In this document: piece after piece, positions 24,125-30,779 of the stretch
Position numbering within the stretch: position 1 is the stretch's first letter
Layout: the number at the start of each line of letters is the position of its first letter
Origin: Euryarchaeota archaeon UBA443
GTDB lineage: Archaea; Thermoplasmatota; Poseidoniia; Poseidoniales; Poseidoniaceae
DNA: 37,148 bases
Direction of reading: 5' to 3'
Assembly (NCBI GenBank): GCA_002499195.1
Contig: DAKS01000057.1
Coordinates: 15,994 to 53,141 of the forward strand
Notes under the pieces: model-generated
What the model saw: only the letters and a program-made list of their open reading frames with translations
Database searches by the model: none
What the model was told of the DNA's origin: nothing
Position numbers and translations under genes: made by a program

Positions 24125-25054
24125 TCAAGCAACAATCTTGAACCAACCAAATCGAGGTTCATGTAACAAGCCATCATCGCTCATGCTGTCCAGTTCTGCT
24201 TCCGATTGTTCGCGTGTAAATCCACGTGCTGCAAGGTTGCGCACCAATGATTCGAAATCCACACCCTCTCCGTTATCCATTGCTTTGATGCACTCAAGAA
24301 TCACGCCTTGGAGATCTTCATCGGCATCGCCTGAATCTTCATCGGAAGACGGCTCAGAGAGTTTGAGGGCCGGGGGGGCAGTCGTAGCAGCAGCTATTTT
24401 TCCTTCAGCGATATCGAGTGCTTGCATGACATTAAGGCGATATCCTTCGGTATCGATTTGGCCATAATGGGTTTGAGCAGACATAAGTCCATCAACCATT
24501 TCAGGACGAATTCCTGCCGAGAGCATCGCTTCTTTTGTCGGTTCGCAATTCAATGATTTCTGATGTTGATCAAGTCGTTCAAGGGTTGCAGCACATGCAC
24601 GAACAAGCCATGAAGCATACCGGTCACGAGAAACAATAGCTGCCTCTTCGGGACGTAGCGAGGTGTAAACAGCACCTTCATCGGTCTGATACCACCGTGC
24701 TTTCGCAGTCATACTGAGAAGAATAGGTTCTCCAGAATCGACTTTATCGAGCAGTTTGATAGTGAATTCACGCATTGATTCGGATGCATATTCCCCGACC
24801 GAGAAGTAATACAGTCCAGAGGGATCACGTAATTGCCCTTGGTACATCTGTGAACCATTGCTCGTTTCACGTAGTTCAAGTCGTTCAACGAGGCCCGATA
24901 CAACGACACGATTGACCTTGGCACCAAGTTTTGTAATGACATAGGTTGGATCAAATTCTCCTGAACCCTTCTCGTTTAGGGTTGATTCACCGAATTCAGA
25001 AGCGAGCATAATCCATGCAGGTTGTCGTTGAATTTGTCGTGATTGTGCCATCAT
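24125..25054 (-). CDS. RPA-associated protein (OB fold plus winged helix)
   Basis: This 309-residue partner of archaeal RPA corresponds to the COG3390-type proteins that form a complex with single-stranded-DNA-binding RPA. After a short basic N-terminus (MMAQSRQIQRQPAW), an OB fold spans about residues 30-125 (VNRVVVSGLVERLELRE, QLRDPSGLYYFSVGEY). A helical centre and an acidic linker (SEPSSDEDSGDADEDLQ) follow. The last 65 residues (ILECIKAMDNGEGVDFESLV to HEPRFGWFKIV) look like a winged helix, as at the C-terminus of eukaryotic RPA32. The ATG at 25054 overlaps the RPA stop codon as ATGA and is preceded by GGGGGT, so translation is coupled to RPA. Another ATG follows immediately at 25051. 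Confidence 0.85.
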   Translation of the reverse strand: MMAQSRQIQRQPAWIMLASEFGESTLNEKGSGEFDPTYVITKLGAKVNRVVVSGLVERLELRETSNGSQMYQGQLRDPSGLYYFSVGEYASESMREFTIKLLDKVDSGEPILLSMTAKARWYQTDEGAVYTSLRPEEAAIVSRDRYASWLVRACAATLERLDQHQKSLNCEPTKEAMLSAGIRPEMVDGLMSAQTHYGQIDTEGYRLNVMQALDIAEGKIAAATTAPPALKLSEPSSDEDSGDADEDLQGVILECIKAMDNGEGVDFESLVRNLAARGFTREQSEAELDSMSDDGLLHEPRFGWFKIVA

Positions 25055-26748
25055 TGCAACCCCCATTGTGTACGTAGTTCGGTCGCTATCAAACCGGTAT
25101 CTGATTCAACGAATGTTGCCCCATCACACAAAATCATCGCTCCTTGGCCGTCGTTGATTATTCGTCCAGTAACATCTAGTTCACATCCGAGCAACGAGTC
25201 CCTAATTTTTTGGACATATGCCATCGATCCGTTAGCTTGAATTTCATCGACCATTGTAGCATGGTCTGTCTTAAGAAGTTCTAATGCAGCATCTTTTGCC
25301 ACCAGAAGAGCACATGTAACCGCCTTGTCATCAATGACCAAACGAAGACGGACATCCTCGTTTCCTTCGACATCACCGTGTTCAAAGCATTGTCCTTCAC
25401 GTAATACCCGGCGACATTCGGGACAACGCATTATCGTCCCTGAATCTTCTCGTACGGAAACAATTGTTCCACGTGTTGCGATACCGACCCTACTTGCTCC
25501 GGATACAAGCTCATCGAGTGGGACTTCAATCTTCAAGTTCTCAAGGTCCAGTTCTCCCTCCCATGGAGTTTCTTCCAGAATCGTCAATTGTTCTTCACGA
25601 TCGATGGTGATGTCTGGAATACCTTGCCATGCACGTACGCGTGCATCTGTGATACGAACGGTCATTGGCAGTGATGAATCATCGATTGGCAAATCGGTCC
25701 AGGCACTGACTCTGCACTGTCCTGTTGGATCTGCGATCTGCCCTGACCAAAGATGCCGTTCTTCACCATCTTTTGTGAAGGTTCTTTTCTCCCATGAAGT
25801 GATACTGACAACGATCTCAACATCTTTTGAACCGTCTCGCAATGTGCTAATGGTTGATGCCATCCCTTGTTTGAGCGTGTCTGTATTGGCAAAATTTGCG
25901 TCGTGGAATGGCTCGATCTTGGTCGTTCGACCGAAATTTAATTCTGGCGTGTCTCTGAATGTTTTGACCTGCGCTCCATCGATCTTCAAGAGCGATCCTA
26001 ACTCATAATCAAATGGCTCCCAAGATAGGAATCCTATGGCGCCTGATTCGTCTGCAATTCTGCCACGGACTACATCGATGCTTCCGCTACCATCACGACG
26101 GTGAATTTGATCGGCTCGAGAGGACATCAGGCGCCCAACAACACAGACGTATCCATCGCTTGGAAGAGCAGAGATGTCGATCGGCTCACCCGGTGCAACG
26201 ACAGGGCGAGTCCCTTCACGAAGAACTGCGATGCGAGAGGATTGGTTAATGTTCAAAGACATGCGTCCTTGGTACTCATTGACAGATGCACCTTCAATGC
26301 GAACCACTGAACCGGGTGTGATGTTGCTATTGTTGCCCCAATCTTTGTATTCCCAGCGTGTGCGTTCCTCATTTCCTTCTTGCCAAGGATCGTCTTCGAG
26401 AAGACCAAACGCAATGGATTTTGATTCACCGCGTATCATTTGTTCACGGACATTGTGCGAGACGATTTCAACCTCGATCTCGATATCACGATCATCGGCT
26501 TTCAATTCAGACAAGCGGTTAACTTTCTTGGTTGGGCGGTTGGATTGGCCCGAACTCTTTTTTGTTGCAGGAGTCGCATCAGATTCACTCTTGAATCTGC
26601 GGACAATGGAACGAATCGCATCCTGTGGAGGGATGAAGAATTCTTCCTCGTATTTTTGGAATGCAGATTTGACAGCTTCACGATCTACGCCGGGACATTC
26701 CTGCAGTACGGCGGCAATGTGATCATTGTAACGATCCTCATCGCTCAT
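25051..26748 (-). CDS. rpa: Replication protein A, multi-OB single-stranded-DNA-binding protein
   Basis: This 565-residue protein is an archaeal RPA that coats single-stranded DNA during replication, repair and recombination. A helical N-terminal domain (DHIAAVLQECPGVDREAVKS, DAIRSIVRRF) and a basic linker precede three OB folds. These begin near residues 85 (IEIEVEIVSHNV), 205 (VCVVGRLMSSRADQI) and 305 (KDVEIVVSITSWEKR). A fourth C-terminal unit contains a CX2CX8CX2H zinc finger (Cys442, Cys445, Cys454 and His457), as in methanogen and haloarchaeal RPAs. The start follows GGGGTGA by five bases. The gene is translationally coupled to the RPA-associated protein and heads the operon that continues into the Tad-like genes. 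Confidence 0.93.
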   Translation of the reverse strand: MSDEDRYNDHIAAVLQECPGVDREAVKSAFQKYEEEFFIPPQDAIRSIVRRFKSESDATPATKKSSGQSNRPTKKVNRLSELKADDRDIEIEVEIVSHNVREQMIRGESKSIAFGLLEDDPWQEGNEERTRWEYKDWGNNSNITPGSVVRIEGASVNEYQGRMSLNINQSSRIAVLREGTRPVVAPGEPIDISALPSDGYVCVVGRLMSSRADQIHRRDGSGSIDVVRGRIADESGAIGFLSWEPFDYELGSLLKIDGAQVKTFRDTPELNFGRTTKIEPFHDANFANTDTLKQGMASTISTLRDGSKDVEIVVSITSWEKRTFTKDGEERHLWSGQIADPTGQCRVSAWTDLPIDDSSLPMTVRITDARVRAWQGIPDITIDREEQLTILEETPWEGELDLENLKIEVPLDELVSGASRVGIATRGTIVSVREDSGTIMRCPECRRVLREGQCFEHGDVEGNEDVRLRLVIDDKAVTCALLVAKDAALELLKTDHATMVDEIQANGSMAYVQKIRDSLLGCELDVTGRIINDGQGAMILCDGATFVESDTGLIATELRTQWGLQ

Positions 26749-26784
26749 TTATTTCACCCCCGCCAGGCGTGTTGTTTTGATTGA

Positions 26785-26803
26785 GCCTGTGCGGAGAACA
26801 GGC
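26785..26803 (-). promoter_or_regulatory. Inverted repeat upstream of rpa
   Basis: GCCTGT and ACAGGC form a perfect 6-bp inverted repeat around a 7-base centre, 37 bases before the rpa start codon. It could be a 5'-leader hairpin or a protein-binding site. The rest of the 154-base gap between tldE and rpa holds no convincing gene and no clear TATA box. Confidence 0.3.
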
Positions 26804-26902
26804 GACGGGCTTTTGTGCGGATTGGTGAAGACGATACACTCCCATGACCTCCATGGAATCAATCAAGAATGACGAGGGGTGATAAACAATACCCTCTGTA
26901 AT

Positions 26903-28306
26903 TCAGGCTGGATTAATGCGCATTCCTTGTGAGAAGAGGATGTCTGAAAGATGGTTACTTCCAGTACTGGAGACTCCATTCTCTGTTGAAGGAATACCAA
27001 GTTGAACTCCCGTAGAGATCGCCTTGAACAGATTACCAGAAACACCAGCTTGTTTCAACGCCCCCTGTATCTCCCCATTTTCTACTTTGAGAATTGTACT
27101 AGTTGTTACTGAGAAATCTCCGCTCGTTGGATTTGCGGTATGTGCTCCCATCACACTATGAACGATGTATCCATTATCCATTGTCTCGATCAGTTCGTCC
27201 CGAGTCTGTGATTTCATCGAAGATAGTAGTTGAACATCTCCACAACCTGTTGTTGGGGGGGACATATGACTTCCTCTTGACGCGGAACCGGTTGTAGAAG
27301 CAGCATCGATTCGTCCTTCTGCTACATTCTTTGCAGCATCACGTGTCGACCAAATCATTTTCTTGAGAACACCATTTTCGACGATGGTATGGCAAGAAGT
27401 TGGAACTCCTTCTCCATCTCTGGTGGATGAAGCGAATCCTCCTTCCAATCGGCGATTATCGAGCATAGTGAGGTGTGAGTCAAGAACAAGTTCGTTCATT
27501 TTCTCAGACCAAAATGATTCTTTTCGAACCATTCTTTCTCCAAGAATCGAAGGACGGATGATGTTTGAAAACAGAGAACTGATTCCTTGAGGAGTCATCA
27601 ATAATGGTGTATCCACTGGCTGTGTTTCAACCGATATTGGATCACGAGTTTTCTGTGCCCATTCGACCGCCATTGGAACGCAGGATGGAATACCTTCCAT
27701 GAGTTGTCGTGAAGAACAACTTTCCCATGAACTCGTCATTTGGCCATTCTCTTCAATCGAAACTTGGACGCCAAGGCCATGCGAAGTAGTGATTCCTGAT
27801 GCTTCAACACCTTCACTGGAAAGCATGACGTTTGCTTCCGCACCAATGCCCACGCCTCCACCGATGACAACTGCTCGTTTATCCAATGATGCAACCTCAG
27901 AAATGATATCATCACCTTGCATCAACAAATCTTCTGCAGATAGGCTCAGAATCGCATCATCGCTCATGCCTTTAACAGTTCCAGCCTTTGTAGCATTAGG
28001 TAAGGTGAAACCCTCGATTTTCGGGCTGGCTTTTGCAATCGAAGATGCTTCGGAAACGGCATGCTCTGCTCCACTTGGATCGACGAGGTGCGCATAACCG
28101 TAGCGTCCATCTTGTAAGACTCGAACACCAAAGCCACCCTCGCCTCCTCCTGAAGCTAGAGAAATTCGCCCTGCTTCAATATCGAGAGAGCGTCCATATC
28201 CTTGCGATGCTACGATTTCCCATTCTTGAATGCCTTGTGTTTCACATTGTTTCGCGATTACTTGACAACCTTCGAGAAGGCGATCGATCGCATCATCAGG
28301 AATCAT
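26903..28306 (-). CDS. tldE: TldE/PmbA-family protease subunit
   Basis: This 467-residue protein is the non-catalytic half of the TldD/TldE zinc protease. The family shape is clear: an N-terminal domain with GYGRSLDIEAGRISLASGGGEGGFGVRVLQDGRYG, a middle alpha/beta part, then the C-terminal signature TANPTSGDFSVTTS and a long KVENGEIQGALKQAGVSGN stretch. It lacks HEXXXH, as TldE does. TldD/TldE complexes cut or mature peptides; in bacteria they process microcins and modified peptides. It lies three bases after tldD, consistent with co-expression of both halves. The substrate here is unknown, as no small peptide gene is seen beside the pair. Confidence 0.92.
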   Translation of the reverse strand: MIPDDAIDRLLEGCQVIAKQCETQGIQEWEIVASQGYGRSLDIEAGRISLASGGGEGGFGVRVLQDGRYGYAHLVDPSGAEHAVSEASSIAKASPKIEGFTLPNATKAGTVKGMSDDAILSLSAEDLLMQGDDIISEVASLDKRAVVIGGGVGIGAEANVMLSSEGVEASGITTSHGLGVQVSIEENGQMTSSWESCSSRQLMEGIPSCVPMAVEWAQKTRDPISVETQPVDTPLLMTPQGISSLFSNIIRPSILGERMVRKESFWSEKMNELVLDSHLTMLDNRRLEGGFASSTRDGEGVPTSCHTIVENGVLKKMIWSTRDAAKNVAEGRIDAASTTGSASRGSHMSPPTTGCGDVQLLSSMKSQTRDELIETMDNGYIVHSVMGAHTANPTSGDFSVTTSTILKVENGEIQGALKQAGVSGNLFKAISTGVQLGIPSTENGVSSTGSNHLSDILFSQGMRINPA

Positions 28307-28309
28307 TGG

Positions 28310-29683
28310 TCATCCCACCAATGCTTCACGAATACGCATGATTGGGCCACCGTCACCGACAGGAACGGTTTGACCCTTTCCACAGAAACCAGGGCTTGCA
28401 AGTTTTGCATCCTTTGTCAATCCATCAACATCGTTGAGAATTTGTAGCGTAAGTCCACTGACACTGACGTCTCGAAGAGGAGTTGTAATTTCTCCATTCT
28501 CAATTAGATAAGCTTCTTGTGCAGCAAATTGGAACGAACCTCGGCCAGTATCGACTTGCCCACCGCGTGAACCACATGCATAGACGCCATATTGGATGTC
28601 TTCTGCAAGTTCGTCGATATCTGTGTAGGAACCCCCCATGATCATGGTGTTTGACATTCGAACGAGTGGGTGGTGCAGGCCATCTTGTGCACGGGCTCCA
28701 GCATTGGGTTCGATACCAAAGTGATGGGCTGTCTCTCGATGGTTGAGATAGTCTGTGAGAATGCCGTTCTTGATGAGTGTCTTTTCACGTACGTCGAGGC
28801 CTTCATCATCGATTGGATAGGCGCCATAACCACCACGCATGTTTGGATCGTCAACAACAGTCACGATGTCATTCCCTATTTTTTGGCCAAGCTTTCCATC
28901 AAGACATGAATCTCCAGCAGCAACAAGGTCTGCCTCACATGGGTGGCCGAGTGCTTCGTGAATGTAGACGCCTGTCAAATCACGGTCAGCAATGAGTGGA
29001 AGTTTTCCACTTGGAGCACGTTCTGCCTTGAGTAATCGAAGTGCAGAAATTCTTGCATGTTCGCCAAGACCTCCAAGGTCACATGCTTCGATAAGTTCTA
29101 GCCCACCTTCTCCTCCATGCCTCATTCTATAGGAGACTGGGTCGCCGCCATCTCGGGCAGTAACCATGCCGTTGACCATAGAGCGCTGGAAGGACCATGT
29201 GCGGTCCATGCCTTCTGTGGTGAGGAGTTCAGTGTGGAGATGTTCATCGGACCAACCACAAGCAACAGAGATAATGCGATCATCATCGTTGGCAGATGAG
29301 TGAATGCTTTGGAGCATGTCCAGTTTTGTTTGAAGATCCGTGTTTCGAACATCTTTCTTTGGTCGCCAATGAATCTCATCTTGAAGGACAGGGATTTCAG
29401 CAAGTTGTATTGGTTTTGAACCACTTGGTCGTCGAGCAGCAACTGCTCGTGCAAGTTTGACAGTCGATTCAATTTCATTAGGAATATTGGAGATGTCTGT
29501 TGTTGAATGAACACCCCAAGCTCCATCTGCAAGAATCCGTAGTGTTGCACCAATCTCTTGACCAGGTATAGCATGTTCCAATTGGCCGTCTTTGAGACGT
29601 ACCGAGGATGTCGTCTCAGCCATTAATCGGATCTCTGCATAGGTTGCACCAAAGTCCATTGCTTGCTCTAAGGCATTGTTCAT
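28310..29683 (-). CDS. tldD: TldD zinc metalloprotease
   Basis: This 457-residue catalytic partner of TldE has the metal-binding HEALGH motif (His242, Glu243 and His247) within VYIHEALGHPCEADL. It also has the family regions GATYAEIRLMAETTSSVRLK (N-terminal) and ACGSRGGQVDTGRGSFQF, and the late AQEAYLIENGEITTPLRDV. The longest frame begins at 29749, but the ATG at 29683 (MNNALEQAMDFGATYAEIR) matches the usual family start; neither has a clear ribosome binding site. It is divergent from the HxlR-type regulator, and the region between them carries GTAAC repeats that might control both. It probably acts as a TldD-TldE heterodimer. Confidence 0.94.
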   Translation of the reverse strand: MNNALEQAMDFGATYAEIRLMAETTSSVRLKDGQLEHAIPGQEIGATLRILADGAWGVHSTTDISNIPNEIESTVKLARAVAARRPSGSKPIQLAEIPVLQDEIHWRPKKDVRNTDLQTKLDMLQSIHSSANDDDRIISVACGWSDEHLHTELLTTEGMDRTWSFQRSMVNGMVTARDGGDPVSYRMRHGGEGGLELIEACDLGGLGEHARISALRLLKAERAPSGKLPLIADRDLTGVYIHEALGHPCEADLVAAGDSCLDGKLGQKIGNDIVTVVDDPNMRGGYGAYPIDDEGLDVREKTLIKNGILTDYLNHRETAHHFGIEPNAGARAQDGLHHPLVRMSNTMIMGGSYTDIDELAEDIQYGVYACGSRGGQVDTGRGSFQFAAQEAYLIENGEITTPLRDVSVSGLTLQILNDVDGLTKDAKLASPGFCGKGQTVPVGDGGPIMRIREALVG

Positions 29684-29803
29684 TCGAGTTCGGTCGAGAT
29701 ACTTCGTCGAGCGGCTGTGGTCGGGTGCATGTTGTGATTGGATGACCATGCTTCGCCAAGGAGAGGGTGGTGTTTGAAGTCTTTGCTCAACTCACTTTTT
29801 CTT

Positions 29804-29842
29804 TGTAACAATACTATTACTATTGGTAACATATCTGTAACC
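29804..29842 (+). promoter_or_regulatory. Cluster of GTAAC boxes between tldD and the HxlR-type regulator
   Basis: Three (T/G)GTAAC boxes occur at about 29804, 29824 and 29836, spaced 20 and 12 bases apart. The middle one belongs to a small inverted repeat (TTAC-TATTG-GTAA at 29817-29829). The stretch is A/T-rich, 36-74 bases before the regulator's GTG start. These features suggest an operator, most simply for autoregulation, although the same region also serves tldD. Confidence 0.4.
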
Positions 29843-29877
29843 TTTGAATTAAGAACATCCTTCAACCTTGCATTGTT

Positions 29878-30213
29878 GTGAGCAACGAATCGAATCAGAA
29901 TTGCGACCCACTCTACGGGAAGGTCGATGCACTTCTCGAGCAGTTGACTAAGTCCAAATCGTTGCACATATTGATGATTCTTGAGCGAAAAAATGCACCA
30001 CTTCGGTTTTCAGAAATCAAAGAGCGAGTTGACGCATCATCAACCACCGTTTCACGAAGATTAGGAGAACTCATCGATTTTGGATTGATTCAACGGACAA
30101 AAGTTGATGACTCGGTAAAAACATTCGAATACGAAATTTCGGAGTATGGGAAACAATTGAGCCCAATTATGCAGTCGTTTTACGATTGGGTTAAGCAAGG
30201 AAATCAGGATTGA
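29878..30213 (+). CDS. HxlR-type winged-helix transcription regulator
   Basis: This 111-residue DNA-binding protein has the compact HxlR/MarR-like layout. An N-terminal helix (PLYGKVDALLEQLTKSKSLHILMIL) comes first, followed by the recognition unit LRFSEIKERVDASSTTVSRRLGELIDFGLI. A beta wing (QRTKVDDSVKTFEYEIS) and a C-terminal dimerisation helix (LSPIMQSFYDWVKQG) complete the domain. The N-terminal Cys in SNQNCDPLYG is at the place where many HxlR proteins carry a redox- or electrophile-sensing cysteine. The start is GTG at 29878. Repeated GTAAC boxes lie just upstream, suggesting autoregulation. It converges with the Cgi121 gene with a two-base gap. Confidence 0.85.
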   Translation: MSNESNQNCDPLYGKVDALLEQLTKSKSLHILMILERKNAPLRFSEIKERVDASSTTVSRRLGELIDFGLIQRTKVDDSVKTFEYEISEYGKQLSPIMQSFYDWVKQGNQD

Positions 30214-30215
30214 AT

Positions 30216-30767
30216 TCATTGAGAACTACTTACATCAGCAAGTAAAATGTGGCCAATAAGCGATGCTTCAATTCGGTTTGAATCGATACCATCATCGAGG
30301 GCAATACCGAGATTTTTTGCACCAGCAATGTTGATTTCCAATGTTGAAGATGTTTGAGATAATCCAAGGTTTGTCAATAGTTGTCCCGCGTTTTCATCCA
30401 TGGTTTGCGTGTCCGTAGTGGAGTTTTGATCCGGAATATGAAGAAGCCAACCTGATGTTGCCCCGTTTGGAAGGCCAGCACGTTTGAAAGCCTCTGAAAC
30501 ATTGTGTGTACCTGCTAGGACACGGAGGAATTCAGCATCTAGAGAACGTGCTTGGGCCGTTCCTCGATCTGTGTTTCTATTGCTTACAGTTGCTGCAGTC
30601 CATAATTGGCGAGGTGTTTGTGCAACATCGGAGCGGCAAAACACCCAGCGCTGGTTTGGTACAATTTTCTGAAACGACTGAACGAACGATTTCAATTCAA
30701 GTGGTTCTGAACTTTCCCATGACCAACAAGGAAACGTCTCCCACATTGCAACGCCCTGCTTCATCAT
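30216..30767 (-). CDS. cgi121: Cgi121-like KEOPS complex subunit
   Basis: This 183-residue protein resembles Cgi121, the tRNA-binding regulatory subunit of KEOPS, which makes t6A at tRNA position 37. The central block, RNTDRGTAQARSLDAEFLRV followed by LAGTHNVSEAFKRAG, matches the NT-R...LLYLSGTRQI...A pattern of the family. The rest is variable. It follows hel308 by 12 bases on the same strand; Cgi121-Hel308 adjacency recurs in archaea and supports the call. Several starts are possible (30767, 30764 and 30746), and the last would begin MWETFPCWSW. No other KEOPS gene (kae1, bud32, pcc1) is in the window. Confidence 0.75.
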   Translation of the reverse strand: MMKQGVAMWETFPCWSWESSEPLELKSFVQSFQKIVPNQRWVFCRSDVAQTPRQLWTAATVSNRNTDRGTAQARSLDAEFLRVLAGTHNVSEAFKRAGLPNGATSGWLLHIPDQNSTTDTQTMDENAGQLLTNLGLSQTSSTLEINIAGAKNLGIALDDGIDSNRIEASLIGHILLADVSSSQ

Positions 30768-30779
30768 GGCTCATCAAGT

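Noticed and set aside
24067..24177. Longer form of the 117-residue unknown protein
   Set aside because: It overlaps the end of the RPA-associated gene by up to 53 bases without a ribosome binding site, while AGGGGT precedes the ATG at 24066.
25325..26008. 227-residue plus-strand frame antisense to rpa
   Set aside because: The Ser/Arg-rich composition is typical of a reverse-frame shadow, and the minus-strand RPA has recognisable OB folds and a zinc finger throughout.
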